Assembly: GCA_902784865.1 (NCBI GenBank)
Contig: CACZWL010000010.1
Coordinates: 26,921 to 90,920 of the forward strand
Length of the DNA stretch: 64,000 nt
From: an uncultured Bacteroidota bacterium
GTDB taxonomy: Bacteria; Bacteroidota; Bacteroidia; Bacteroidales; P3
Reading direction: 5' to 3'
The notes under the pieces were generated by a model, which saw nothing but the letters and a program-made list of their open reading frames with translations, did not search any database and was not told where the DNA came from. Position 1 is the stretch's first letter; each line of letters starts with the position of its first letter. This document shows, piece by piece, positions 39,668 through 48,868 of this stretch. Position numbers and translations under genes: made by a program.

Positions 39668-40975
39668 ATGAAAAAGTTATTCACGACCCTCATGGCATTC
39701 TTCGCCCCCATGGTGCCGCTGATGCTCTCGGCGCAGCAGTTCGCCCAACCGATTCCCGACAACGTCAGCGAGATACGCGTCGAGGACAATGCCTACCTGG
39801 AGGTAGCCGAAGGCCCCGCCGCCACCATCGCCTCCGCGGCCGACCGGAAAGTGGCCTCGGTCAAAGGCAACCGCATGGTCATCGGAGGCAACGTCCGCGC
39901 CACCATCACCCTGCCCGCCGGGCGCATGGTCGCCTTCGTGGCCGACGACCGCTCGCAGCTCGTCTTCAGCGGCAGCTTCAGCCAGCGGCCGCGGTTCTCC
40001 CTCACTACCAACGACTACGCCACGGCCACCTTCAGCGGCTCGCTCTCCGACACCCTCCGCGCCACCGACCTCAACCTCCGCGCCGACGACTACTCGCGCA
40101 TCCACTCCGACATCGCCATCTCGAGCCTCAACTTCGCATTCGAGGCCCACGACTACGCCGCCATCAACCTCGCCTGCAAGAACGCCCCACTCCCCTCCTG
40201 CACCGGCACTATTCTCATCAACGACAACGCCACCGTCGACTTCAACTACTGCTCCGGCGACACCGTCACCCCCTTCGTGGCGGATCCCTCTGAGCGGAGA
40301 ACGGGCAAATCATCTCTCGACCCTCTTCCCTCGACTCTCAACTCACAAAAGAAGAAACCCTCCTTCTGGCGCCGGCGCGACGTGGCGCTCAATTTTGCCT
40401 GGGGCTTCCACAACTGGGGCTCCGAACCGCTCGGCGGCTTCAGCGGTGTGGACGGCCCAGCCGAGGTTCGCACCTCGTTCAACCACATCAGCCTCTCGGT
40501 CGACTTCCCCCTCGTCGGCACCCGCCACACGGGCCTCTACATCGGCCTCGGCCTCGAGTGGGACAAGTACAAGTTCACCACCCCCGAGGTCTTCTTCGAC
40601 CCCGATGCCGCCGCCTTCACCGCCGGCACCGACGCCGACTGCTCCTCGCGCATGCTGACGCGCTACGTCGTCGTCCCCGTCTCGTTCCGCCTCGACCTCT
40701 GGCACGACTGGCGCCTCACGCTGGCAGCCCTGCCCGGCTTCCACTGGAGCGGCAGCCACACCGGCATGCGTCGCGAATACGAAACCGACGGGCGCGAGGA
40801 ACTCATCAAAGAGCAGAACGTCAACAGCCATATAGCCCCCTACAAGCTCGACTTCCGCGCCACCCTCTCCTACAGCGGGATCGGCCTGTACCTCCAGGTG
40901 CCCACCCGCAGCACCATGAAGGCCTCGGTGCAGGAACTCTATCCCGTCAAGTTCGGTGTGATGTTCACGCTGTAG
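39668..40975 (+). CDS. DUF2807 (GIN domain) plus outer-membrane beta-barrel protein
   Basis: 435 residues. Signal peptide MKKLFTTLMAFFAPMVPLMLSA. Residues about 25-205 form a DUF2807-type beta-helix with short repeated strands (NAYLEVAEGPAATI, NVRATITLPAGR, DDRSQLVFSGSF, NDYATATFSGSL, DYSRIHSDIAIS). Residues about 235-435 look like an outer-membrane barrel (VALNFAWGFHNWG, TGLYIGLGLEWDKYKF, YPVKFGVMFTL). The joint SSLDPLPSTLNSQ is encoded by a heptad element. It is the third gene of the sigma operon and probably its envelope output. Confidence 0.75.
   Translation: MKKLFTTLMAFFAPMVPLMLSAQQFAQPIPDNVSEIRVEDNAYLEVAEGPAATIASAADRKVASVKGNRMVIGGNVRATITLPAGRMVAFVADDRSQLVFSGSFSQRPRFSLTTNDYATATFSGSLSDTLRATDLNLRADDYSRIHSDIAISSLNFAFEAHDYAAINLACKNAPLPSCTGTILINDNATVDFNYCSGDTVTPFVADPSERRTGKSSLDPLPSTLNSQKKKPSFWRRRDVALNFAWGFHNWGSEPLGGFSGVDGPAEVRTSFNHISLSVDFPLVGTRHTGLYIGLGLEWDKYKFTTPEVFFDPDAAAFTAGTDADCSSRMLTRYVVVPVSFRLDLWHDWRLTLAALPGFHWSGSHTGMRREYETDGREELIKEQNVNSHIAPYKLDFRATLSYSGIGLYLQVPTRSTMKASVQELYPVKFGVMFTL
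40314..40348 (+). repeat. in-frame heptad repeat (CTCTCGA) in the DUF2807 gene
   Basis: CTCTCGA CCCTCTT CCCTCGA CTCTCAA CTCACAA, five drifting 7-nt units between the two domains. Confidence 0.7.
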
Positions 40976-41015
40976 CGGTTCGCGGCATCGCATAGCCCTT
41001 TTTTCTGAGAAAAAT

Positions 41016-41047
41016 AGTCCGGTTCCACAATAAACCGGACTGTTTTT
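41016..41047 (+). terminator. terminator of the sigma operon
   Basis: AGTCCGGTT (41016-41024), loop CCACAATA, AACCGGACT (41033-41041), then GTTTTT. Confidence 0.88.
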
Positions 41048-41076
41048 CGTTAGGAACACTAAAATCTAATAATATA

Positions 41077-41676
41077 ATGAAGAAGCGACTGGTCTTTGCC
41101 ACCAACAACAAGCACAAGCTCGAGGAGGTCCGTGCCGCTTTGGGCTCCGCTGTCGAAATATGCTCGTTGGCCGAGATAGGCCTCGAGGGCGACATACCCG
41201 AGACTGCCGACACCCTCCAGGGCAACGCCCTACAGAAAGCCCAGTGGGTATGGCAGCGCCTGCCGCAGGGGCTGGCGGTCGACGGCGTCTTTGCCGACGA
41301 TACCGGCCTCGAGGTCGATGCCCTAGGCGGCGCCCCCGGCGTCTACTCCGCACGCTATGCCGGCGAGCACTGCTCGTTCGACGACAATATCGACAAGCTC
41401 CTCGCCGCCCTCGGCGGCACCGCCAACCGCAAGGCCGACTTCCGCACCGTCATCTGCCTGATAGAGGACGGTGTCGAGCACTACTTCGAAGGCCGTGTCG
41501 ACGGCATCATCCTCACCGAGCGCCATGGCGCCGAGGGCTTCGGCTACGACCCCGTCTTCATGCCCGACCGCTTCGCCGTCAGCTTCGCCGAGATGCCCCT
41601 CGACGTCAAGAACAGCATCAGCCACCGCGGCCTCGCCGTGGCACGCCTCAAAGATTACTTCGCCCATGCCTGCTGA
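41077..41676 (+). CDS. rdgB: XTP/dITP pyrophosphatase (RdgB/HAM1)
   Basis: 199 residues. Start LVFATNNKHKLEEV and the SHR at the end (NSISHRGLA) are the family hallmarks; the catalytic acidic motif is VFADDTGLEVDALGGAPGVYSARY, with GFGYDPVF completing the site. It hydrolyses non-canonical purine nucleoside triphosphates such as dITP and XTP. The next gene begins 11 bases before its stop, so this starts a tightly packed operon through the cardiolipin synthase. Confidence 0.95.
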   Translation: MKKRLVFATNNKHKLEEVRAALGSAVEICSLAEIGLEGDIPETADTLQGNALQKAQWVWQRLPQGLAVDGVFADDTGLEVDALGGAPGVYSARYAGEHCSFDDNIDKLLAALGGTANRKADFRTVICLIEDGVEHYFEGRVDGIILTERHGAEGFGYDPVFMPDRFAVSFAEMPLDVKNSISHRGLAVARLKDYFAHAC

Positions 41677-42211
41677 CACCTCCCTGAAACGTGTGTTCCC
41701 GCTGACCATACAGCGCGGTATGTCGCAGAGCGACAGCTATATCCTCATGCTCGGCGAGGCCGAGACGGGCACACAGATACCCATCTTCATCGGCGGCTAC
41801 GAGGCCCAGAGCATCCTGCTGGCCCAGGAGCACGTCGACACCCGTCGCCCCATGACCCACATGCTCCTCTCGCGTATCATGCAGGAGTACGCCCTCTCGC
41901 TCGTCGAGGTGACCATCGACCGCGTCAGCGAGGGCATCTTCTACGCCACCCTCCACGTCAGCGATGGTTTCAGCCAGAAGCGTTTCGACAGCCGCACCTC
42001 CGACGCCATAGCCCTGGCGCTACTCTCCGGCAGCCCCATCTTCGTGGCCAGCCAGGTGCTCGAAGAGTGCGGCGTGCCCATCACCCACAGCGGCCAGGCC
42101 TCGGTCGAGGAGCTGGAAGCCCGGCTCCGCCGCTGCGAGGAGAACGAGGAGTACGAGCAAGCTGCCGAGATTCAGAAACAGATCGACGAACTAAAGAATA
42201 GCCGGCAATGA
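41666..42211 (+). CDS. bifunctional nuclease family protein (DUF151) with UVR motif
   Basis: 181 residues from ATG 41666. The first 130 residues are the DUF151/BFN fold (MLGEAETGTQIPIFIGGYEAQSI, RPMTHMLLSRIM, RTSDAIALALLSGSPIFVA with the conserved RxSDAIALA). The last 40 residues (ELEARLRRCEENEEYEQAAEIQKQIDEL) form a UVR helical hairpin as in UvrB/UvrC. Bacteroidetes members regularly carry this pair. Roles in nucleic-acid cleavage or stress are suggested for plant homologues, not established here. Confidence 0.88.
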   Translation: MPADTSLKRVFPLTIQRGMSQSDSYILMLGEAETGTQIPIFIGGYEAQSILLAQEHVDTRRPMTHMLLSRIMQEYALSLVEVTIDRVSEGIFYATLHVSDGFSQKRFDSRTSDAIALALLSGSPIFVASQVLEECGVPITHSGQASVEELEARLRRCEENEEYEQAAEIQKQIDELKNSRQ

Positions 42212-43104
42212 GCACCCAGCAGCTGCGTCCCTACGCCCTGCCGGCGGCCATCGTCCTCGGCCTCCTGCTCCACCGCTGGTGCGCCATGTTCTCGTTCATG
42301 GTGCCCTTCATCATCTTCGCCATCCTGCTGCTCGCTTTCTCCGCCGTCGACCTGCGCAAGCTGCGCCTCACCATGCTCGACCTCTGGCTCATGCTCTTCC
42401 AGGTGGTCGTCAGCATCGGGGGCTACCTCCTTGTCACCCTCTTCGGCGGAAGCCATATCATAGCCGAGGGCATCCTCATCGGGGTGCTCTGCCCCGTGGC
42501 CTCGGCCGTGGCCGTGGTGGCCTGCATGCTCGGCGCCAACCGCGAGACGGTGACCGCCTACACCATCGTCGGCAACCTCATGGTGGCCGTCGTCGCACCC
42601 ATCGTCTTCTCGCTCGTGGGCGACCACCCCGAGATGGACCTCACCGACAGCTTCCTCCTCATGTTCACCAAGATCGGCACCACCCTCGCGCTGCCTTTCT
42701 TCCTCGTGGTGCTCATGCAGTTCATGCTGCCCAGGGCCAACCAGTTTGTAGCCCGTTTCAAGGGTGCGGGCTTCTACCTCTGGGCCTTGGCGCTGCTCTT
42801 CACCCTCGGACAGACCATCGACTATATCTTCCTCCACGGCGAAGGCAACTGGAGTGCCATCGCCTCGCTCGGTGCCCTGGCGCTGGCATTCTGCATCTTG
42901 CAGTTCGGCGTCGGCCGCTGGCTGGGCCGACGCTATGGCGACGTCATCGGCGGCGGTCAGCTCCTCGGACAGAAAAACTCGGCCCTGGGCATCTGGATGG
43001 CCAACACCTTCCTCACCCCCCTGGCTTCCGTATTCCTCGCCTTCTACAGCATCTACCAGAACCTTTGGAATGCTTGGCAAATAGCTCAAATAAAAAAGAA
43101 ATGA
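42208..43104 (+). CDS. BASS-family (bile acid:Na+ symporter-like) transporter
   Basis: 298 residues, about ten membrane helices, no signal peptide. The crossover motifs include IIAEGILIGVLCPVASAVAVVA and GQLLGQKNSALGIWMANTFL, which correspond to the two discontinuous helices of the BASS fold. Family members move organic anions such as bile acids, pantoate or 2-oxo acids with Na+. Substrate unknown. Start overlaps the stop of the DUF151 gene (ATGA). Confidence 0.8.
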   Translation: MSTQQLRPYALPAAIVLGLLLHRWCAMFSFMVPFIIFAILLLAFSAVDLRKLRLTMLDLWLMLFQVVVSIGGYLLVTLFGGSHIIAEGILIGVLCPVASAVAVVACMLGANRETVTAYTIVGNLMVAVVAPIVFSLVGDHPEMDLTDSFLLMFTKIGTTLALPFFLVVLMQFMLPRANQFVARFKGAGFYLWALALLFTLGQTIDYIFLHGEGNWSAIASLGALALAFCILQFGVGRWLGRRYGDVIGGGQLLGQKNSALGIWMANTFLTPLASVFLAFYSIYQNLWNAWQIAQIKKK

Positions 43105-43865
43105 TAAAGGCAGCATTTTTCGATATCGACGGCACTCTGCTCAGTTTCACCACCCACCGTGTCTCGCCCGGCACAGTGCGCGCTTTCGACCGCCTGCACC
43201 GCGCAGGCGTCCGCACCTTCCTCTCCACCGGCCGCCCGCAGGTGCTCATCCCCGACTTCCCGGTGAGCTTCGAGGCGCATATCACCATGAACGGCGGCTA
43301 CGTCTTCACCCCCGACCGGGTGCTCCTCTCCAACCCGCTGCCCGCCGAGGCCGTCAGCAACTGGGTCGACTTCGCCATACGCCACAAGCTTTGCACCATG
43401 CTCTTCACCGCCGACTCCATGATGCTCGCCCAACCCAACGAGGTGGCCGCCAAGCTGCGCGACCAGCTGGAGTTCACCATGCCGCCCGTCACCGACATCG
43501 AGTGCATGCGCCACGCCGAGGCCTACCAGCTCATCGCCGTCATGCCCCCGGCCCTCGACGACCTGGCGCGCCCCATCCTCCACGGGTGCAGTATGCCGCG
43601 CTGGCACCAGGCGTTCACCGACATCGTTGCCCAGGGCAACACCAAGGCCCTCGGCATGGACGCTATCTGCCGTCACTACGGCATCCGCCAGGACGAGACC
43701 ATCGCCTTCGGCGACGGCGCCAACGACATCGAGATGCTACAGTGGGCCGGCACGGGCATCGCTATGGGCAACGCCTCCGACGACCTCAAGGCCGTGGCCG
43801 ACATGGTCACTACCGATGTCGACAACGAGGGCATCGAACACGCTATCAATATATTATTGTCATGA
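43101..43865 (+). CDS. Cof-type HAD phosphatase
   Basis: 254 residues. Motif I FFDIDGTLL (nucleophile Asp8), motif II FLSTGRP, a C2-type cap with NGGYVF, motif III/IV NTKALGMDAICR...AFGDGANDIEML. Cof-type enzymes dephosphorylate sugar phosphates, flavin or PLP intermediates; the target here cannot be read from sequence. Overlaps both neighbours by four bases. Confidence 0.92.
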   Translation: MIKAAFFDIDGTLLSFTTHRVSPGTVRAFDRLHRAGVRTFLSTGRPQVLIPDFPVSFEAHITMNGGYVFTPDRVLLSNPLPAEAVSNWVDFAIRHKLCTMLFTADSMMLAQPNEVAAKLRDQLEFTMPPVTDIECMRHAEAYQLIAVMPPALDDLARPILHGCSMPRWHQAFTDIVAQGNTKALGMDAICRHYGIRQDETIAFGDGANDIEMLQWAGTGIAMGNASDDLKAVADMVTTDVDNEGIEHAINILLS

Positions 43866-44092
43866 AAACACCACTGGAACAGCAGCTCCTCGAGGCGCAA
43901 CGGGCACTCGACGCCTACCTCGACCTCTCCGTCGACCAGCAGGACGACGACGCCTTCGTCGCCCGGGGCAACGGCTTCTGCGACCGCAAATACAGCGACG
44001 ACTTCATCGAGATGCAGGTCGCACAGCTCACCGCGCGCGTGGCCAACCTGCAGGACCAGCTAAACAACCAGCAGCCATGCTCTTCGAAATAG
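43862..44092 (+). CDS. small coiled-coil protein
   Basis: 76 residues, start overlaps the HAD stop. Helix EQQLLEAQRALDAYLDL, a charged loop QDDDAFVARGNGFCDRKYSDD, and a second helix MQVAQLTARVANLQDQLNNQQ. No known family. The position between two overlapping genes supports it being translated. Its end overlaps the start of the synthase gene by 16 bases. Confidence 0.6.
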   Translation: MKTPLEQQLLEAQRALDAYLDLSVDQQDDDAFVARGNGFCDRKYSDDFIEMQVAQLTARVANLQDQLNNQQPCSSK

Positions 44093-45507
44093 CCCTCATC
44101 CTCGTCATCGCCGGCGCCGTCGTCCTCGTCATCTCCGAGAACCGCAAGCCCTACATCTCCCTCTTCTGGGTCATGCTCCTGTGCTTGCTCCCGGGTGTCG
44201 GCCTCATCCTCTACCTCCTGCTCGGCAAGGACTATCGCAGCCGCCGCGTCATCAAGGTCGACGAGCTGGCCCGCCTCGACGCGCTCCGCGACAACGCCGT
44301 CGGCGACAGCATCCTCGACGATGCCCCCACCGACAAGTATTCCAAACTCACCGCCATGATGCGCCGCGCCAACGACACACCCATCTTCGGCAACAACCAC
44401 ACGCGCATCTTCACCGACTTCACCCCCATGTTCCAGTCGCTCCTCGACGACATCGCCGCCGCACAGAACTACGTCCACATACAGTTCTACATCATCGAGG
44501 ACGACGAGGTGGGCCGCCAGCTCAGTTCGCTCCTCATCCGCAAGGCGCAGCAGGGCGTCGACGTGCGCCTGATGTTCGATTCGTGGGCCAACCTCTTCGT
44601 CAAAGGTCGCTACTACGACCACATGCGCCAAGGCGGCGTCAAGGTCCAGGCCTTCCAGAAACTCATCCCCTCCATGCTCACCCGCGACGTCAACTGCCGC
44701 ACACACCGCAAAATCGTCGTCATCGACGGCGAAGTGGGCTACACCGGCGGCATGAACATAGCACGGCGCTACCGCGACGGCATCAACCACGGCAACTGGC
44801 GCGACACCCACATCCGCATCCAAGGCCCCGCCGTAGCGCAGCTCGAGGTGGCGCTGCTCGCCGACTGGCGCTTCTGCACCAAGGAGCTCCTCGACCAGCC
44901 ACGCTTCTTCCCGCAGCACACACCGCTGCCCGCCGACCATCCGCAGTTTCCCGACCTCCACGCCTGCCAGATCATCACCTCGGGCCCCATGGACGAGTGG
45001 AACACCGTCATGCAAGGCCTCGTCCAGGCCATAGCCCAGAGCCGCCGCTACCTCTACCTCCAGACCCCCTACTTCATCCCCACCACCCCCGTCCTCCTGG
45101 CCCTCCGCAACGCGGCTCTCGCCGGCGTCGACGTCCGCATCATGATGCCCTCCACCGCCGACCGCGGCGCCGTCATGCTCTACGCCTCGCAGTCCTACTT
45201 CCGCGACCTCCTCCCAGCAGGCGTCAAAATCCACCTCTACAACAGCGGCTACCTCCACGCCAAAACCATGGTCTGCGACGACGACTTCCTCACTATCGGC
45301 TCCACCAACATCGACCCCCGCAGCCTCGAGCAGAACTTCGAAGTCAACGCCTTCCTCTACGACGGCGACCTCGCCGTGCGCCAGCGCGACATCTTCCTCC
45401 GCGACATGGAGCAGTGCTCCCTCGTCGACCCCGACGAATGGGCCAGCCGCCCCGTCTGGCACAAATTCCGCGAGTCCTGCTCGCGCATGCTCACCCCCGT
45501 CCTCTGA
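44077..45507 (+). CDS. cls: cardiolipin synthase (phospholipase D type)
   Basis: 476 residues. Two N-terminal membrane helices (IALILVIAGAVVLVI, LFWVMLLCLLPGVGLILYLLLG) followed by two phospholipase D HKD domains: THRKIVVIDGEVGYTGGMNIA and LHAKTMVCDDDFLTIGSTNID. It joins two phosphatidylglycerols to cardiolipin in the inner membrane. Last gene of the rdgB operon; 400 bases of non-coding DNA follow. Confidence 0.93.
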   Translation: MLFEIALILVIAGAVVLVISENRKPYISLFWVMLLCLLPGVGLILYLLLGKDYRSRRVIKVDELARLDALRDNAVGDSILDDAPTDKYSKLTAMMRRANDTPIFGNNHTRIFTDFTPMFQSLLDDIAAAQNYVHIQFYIIEDDEVGRQLSSLLIRKAQQGVDVRLMFDSWANLFVKGRYYDHMRQGGVKVQAFQKLIPSMLTRDVNCRTHRKIVVIDGEVGYTGGMNIARRYRDGINHGNWRDTHIRIQGPAVAQLEVALLADWRFCTKELLDQPRFFPQHTPLPADHPQFPDLHACQIITSGPMDEWNTVMQGLVQAIAQSRRYLYLQTPYFIPTTPVLLALRNAALAGVDVRIMMPSTADRGAVMLYASQSYFRDLLPAGVKIHLYNSGYLHAKTMVCDDDFLTIGSTNIDPRSLEQNFEVNAFLYDGDLAVRQRDIFLRDMEQCSLVDPDEWASRPVWHKFRESCSRMLTPVL

Positions 45508-45625
45508 CCCGGAAGAGGTGAAAGGATGATTTGGATAATTATCTGTCAATCAGTCCCGCGCAAGCCGTTGCGTAATTCATATAACTCGCCGATAGGGAAA
45601 ATAAGGAGTCAGCCGACAGCGGTTT

Positions 45626-45667
45626 GTTAATAGATGTTAAACAGACCCTCGTTTAACATCCATTAAC
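45626..45667. repeat. inverted repeat GTTAA...TTAAC
   Basis: GTTAATAGATGTTAAAC, loop AGACCCTC, GTTTAACATCCATTAAC; a hairpin with one bulge per arm, in a convergent gap. It may terminate the cls transcript. Confidence 0.75.
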
Positions 45668-45698
45668 ATTTTATTTTTCAGTCACCAACCATAGTCGT

Positions 45699-45734
45699 AC
45701 CATATACCTACCATTCACCTACCAGATGGCTTAA
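45699..45734 (+). repeat. ACCTACCAGAY family, short copy
   Basis: ATACCTACCATTCACCTACCAGATGG without the GAGTCGAAC core. The remainder of the 45508-45909 gap is AT-rich with no ORF. Confidence 0.65.
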
Positions 45735-45909
45735 AGTGCTGAAAAATAGCGGTTTAAATCTATCTTGCTGTGCAACAGGTGTTTATAAGGTCCGAAAACG
45801 CTGTTTTTGCCCTCCGCAGCCCATTGGCGAAACTCTCGGAAACAGGTCGCCAACTTTCTTAATAAAAGTTAAATTAACGCTTTTTAAGAATTATACCGGC
45901 TGTTTTTCT

Positions 45910-47925
45910 TCAGTCGAAAAACTTCCACGTCACGCCCCAGAACAGTCCGAAGCGCTGGCCGGGGTAGTGGGGGAGGAGCATGTAGGTCGGCTGATTCTCC
46001 CACAGGGCGTTCAAGTGTCCGGCTTTCAGGTAGATGCCTGCGCGTTTGATCTGTAGGTTGATGAATACGTCGCCCCAGAGGTATCCGCCCACCTCCTGTT
46101 CGTCCTGCTCCACGAAGAGGCCTGTGCCGGGATGGTATGCTTCGGCGTAGAATTTGGTGTGGAAGCGCAGGTCGACGCCTATCTGCAGGCGCAGTGCGCG
46201 GTGGAAGAGGTACATGTCGGCGTAGAGCGAGTTCTTGGTGGCGAACAGTGGCACCGACAGCTGTCCGTCGTCGGTGGAGTGTTGCAGCAGGTGCTGCATG
46301 TCGAGGTGCAGCCAGCCGAGTTGCAGCCGTGCCGTCAGCGAGGCCTGCAGCAGCCAGAGGTCCTGGTCGCCCTGGTGCACGGCCAGGGCTGTGTCGTACC
46401 ATAGATGGTGGCTCAGGTGGGTGGCGCGCAGCGTGAGGTCGAGCGCTTGGGTCGACTCCATGCGGTATTGCATCTCGAAGCGTTGCGCGTCCTGCGGCGC
46501 CAGCGTCCGCCGTGCCGTCTGCAGCATGCGCGCTTCGGGGTTGGTGTGGCTTGCTGCCAGAAGCAGGCTGACCGTGTGCCGCTCGGCGCTGTCGAGGGCC
46601 ATGCCTAGCGACACTTTGCCGAGCCAGTCGGCGTCGTCCACGGTGGCGAACATCTTGCTCAGCGTGTGGTCCATCTCGCCTTCGGCCGCCAGGGTGAGGC
46701 GGCCGAGCGCCAGCTCCGCGCGCCCGTAGGGGTTGAATATGGAGGTGCCCGACAGCGTGTCGGCATAGAGGTGCATGCCGAGCCGCCGGGGCTTGATGCC
46801 GAGGGTCAGTTTCAGGGGGTTGCGCCAGCGGTGGTCGGGGTAGGCGTCGTTGGTCCAGAAGAGGGCTGCCGAGAGGTCGGTCCATAGGGTGGAGTCGGCG
46901 CCTGCGGGCATGAAGGCGGCGCGTTTGGAGCGGTGGTAGGCCCATTCGGCTCCTGCCACGCCAGCGTTCAGCATCCGCGGCTGACCCACCGGCAGGGTGT
47001 CGGTCAGGCCGATGGTGTCGACAGCGACGATGATGGTGTCGCGGTCCAAGCTGTCGAGGCGTATGGTGTCGTAGCGGAAGGCCAGCGAGTCGCGCTGGCG
47101 GTATTCCTCGACCTGCTGCACGAGGTTGTAGCTGGCGCGTCCGAAGAAGTCGTGGCGCAGGCTGACCGACCCGGCGTTGCCGTAGCGCATCGGCAGGCCG
47201 GCCTGGTTGGTCTGCCGTCCGGAGGTGAAGTAGGTGTCATCGCTCAGGCCCCCGTTCTCGTCAAGGGTGTAGCGTTGGAAGATGAAGCCCGCCAGCACCT
47301 GCAGCCGCGAGTCGGCCGAGTAGTAGTTGGTCGTCGCGTCGAGGTAGTGGTTCCTGGCCGCCGAGGCGGTGAAGACCCCTTCGGGGTTCAGCAGGTCGTA
47401 GTCGAACGAGGCGTTCCACCCCGGGCGGATATTCTGTGTGTGGGCCACGTGCAGGTGGTAGTCCTTGTTGAGCGAGCTGCCGTAGGCCAGTGCCGAGTAG
47501 GGGGTCAGCGTCTGGTAGAAGCGCACGGAGCCGGGCGTCTTGGCATAGCCCGTATGCTCGTCGGCATTGAGGCAGTGGCTCAGTCCATCGGCGAACGTGG
47601 GGAAGAGTTCGAGGTGAGGGTGACCGATTACGCCGGTCGACAGGTAGTAGCTGCCGTTCAAGGCGTCGAGGGGGTCGTTGAACTGCAGCCCTGTGGGCGA
47701 GAGGGTGGGGTGGTGCAGCTCGTCGATTTTTACCCTGAAGGGGTCGTAGTGGTAGAAGAACACCTTCTCGCGCAGCACCGAGTCGGGCGTCTCTTTGGCA
47801 TACACGATGCCTTTCATGGCCGACGTGTCGGCCTCCTGGGCCAGCACAGGTGCGGCAATGAAGCATGCGGCAGCCAGCGCCGCAAGGCGGCAGAGCCTCA
47901 GGTGTAGCGCTTGCAGGGTTCTCAT
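45910..47925 (-). CDS. Bacteroidetes putative porin
   Basis: 671 residues from ATG 47925. Signal peptide (LCRLAALAAACFIAAPVLAQ). The body has alternating short amphipathic strands and tight turns across its length, ends WGVTWKFFD, and starts with YHYDPFRVKIDELHHPTLSPTGLQFNDPLDALNG: the features of the large Bacteroidetes 'putative porin' family of outer-membrane barrels. It forms some kind of outer-membrane channel; solute unknown. It follows trxB by eight bases as the last gene of a leftward operon. Confidence 0.8.
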   Translation of the reverse strand: MRTLQALHLRLCRLAALAAACFIAAPVLAQEADTSAMKGIVYAKETPDSVLREKVFFYHYDPFRVKIDELHHPTLSPTGLQFNDPLDALNGSYYLSTGVIGHPHLELFPTFADGLSHCLNADEHTGYAKTPGSVRFYQTLTPYSALAYGSSLNKDYHLHVAHTQNIRPGWNASFDYDLLNPEGVFTASAARNHYLDATTNYYSADSRLQVLAGFIFQRYTLDENGGLSDDTYFTSGRQTNQAGLPMRYGNAGSVSLRHDFFGRASYNLVQQVEEYRQRDSLAFRYDTIRLDSLDRDTIIVAVDTIGLTDTLPVGQPRMLNAGVAGAEWAYHRSKRAAFMPAGADSTLWTDLSAALFWTNDAYPDHRWRNPLKLTLGIKPRRLGMHLYADTLSGTSIFNPYGRAELALGRLTLAAEGEMDHTLSKMFATVDDADWLGKVSLGMALDSAERHTVSLLLAASHTNPEARMLQTARRTLAPQDAQRFEMQYRMESTQALDLTLRATHLSHHLWYDTALAVHQGDQDLWLLQASLTARLQLGWLHLDMQHLLQHSTDDGQLSVPLFATKNSLYADMYLFHRALRLQIGVDLRFHTKFYAEAYHPGTGLFVEQDEQEVGGYLWGDVFINLQIKRAGIYLKAGHLNALWENQPTYMLLPHYPGQRFGLFWGVTWKFFD

Positions 47926-47933
47926 CCAGCGGC

Positions 47934-48863
47934 TCAGTTGCTTTGCAGGAAGCGTTCCACGTCCATGGCGGCCACGCAGCCCTTGCCCGCGGCCACGATG
48001 GCCTGGCGGTAGTTGGGGTCGCACACGTCGCCCGCGGCGAAGACACCCGGCACGCTGGTAGCGCTCGTCGGGTTCTGCACCTTGATGTAGCCCTGCTCGT
48101 CGAGCTCAAGCTGTCCGTTGAGGAAGTCGGTGACGGGCTTGTGGCCGATGGCGACGAAGATGCCGTTCACGTCGTACTCCTTCTTGGCGCCGCTCTTGGT
48201 GTCCTCGATTTCCATGCCGGTGACGCCGTCGAGTTCGGTGCCCAGTATGCTGCTGATGCGGCTGTTCCAGAGCATCTCTATCTTCGGGTTTTCCAGGACG
48301 CGGCGCTGCATGGCCTTCGAGGCGCGCAGCTCGTCGCGGCGGTGGACAAGGTAGACCTTCGAACAGAGGGTGCTGAGGTAGTTGGCCTCCTCGCAGGCGG
48401 TGTCGCCGCCGCCGACGACGGCGACCACCTGGTTCCTGTAGAAGTAGCCGTCGCAGGTGGCGCAGGCCGACACTCCGATGCCGTAGTACTGCTTCTCGGT
48501 GTCGAGGCCCAGCCATTTGGCCGTGGCGCCGGTGGCTATGATGACCGTCTCGGCCTCGATTTTTACGCCGTGGTCGTCCTTGGCAAGGAATGGGCGGTGG
48601 CTGAGGTCAATCTCTTTGATGAATCCCGACCGCACGTCGCATCCGAAGCGCTGGGCCTGCTTGCGCAGGTCGGCCATCATGGCCGTGCCGGCCACGCCCT
48701 CGGGGTAGCCCGGGAAGTTCTCGATGTCGGTGGTGATGGTCAGTTGGCCTCCCGGCTGGTCGCCTTCGTAGAGGAGGGGCTTTATGTCTGCGCGTCCGGT
48801 GTAGATGCCGGCGGTGTAGCCTGCCGGGCCGGACCCGATAATCAAGCAACGTGTCTTTTCCAT
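47934..48863 (-). CDS. trxB: thioredoxin reductase
   Basis: 309 residues. FAD motif GSGPAGYTAGIYTGRA, redox pair Cys134-Ala-Thr-Cys137 (ACATCDG), NADPH motif VVGGGDTACEEANYL with HRRDELRA, and the closing GVFAAGDVCDPNYRQAIVAAGKG. It reduces thioredoxin with NADPH. Placed between a flippase-like gene and the porin gene, within the leftward operon. Confidence 0.96.
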   Translation of the reverse strand: MEKTRCLIIGSGPAGYTAGIYTGRADIKPLLYEGDQPGGQLTITTDIENFPGYPEGVAGTAMMADLRKQAQRFGCDVRSGFIKEIDLSHRPFLAKDDHGVKIEAETVIIATGATAKWLGLDTEKQYYGIGVSACATCDGYFYRNQVVAVVGGGDTACEEANYLSTLCSKVYLVHRRDELRASKAMQRRVLENPKIEMLWNSRISSILGTELDGVTGMEIEDTKSGAKKEYDVNGIFVAIGHKPVTDFLNGQLELDEQGYIKVQNPTSATSVPGVFAAGDVCDPNYRQAIVAAGKGCVAAMDVERFLQSN

Positions 48864-48868
48864 GATAT

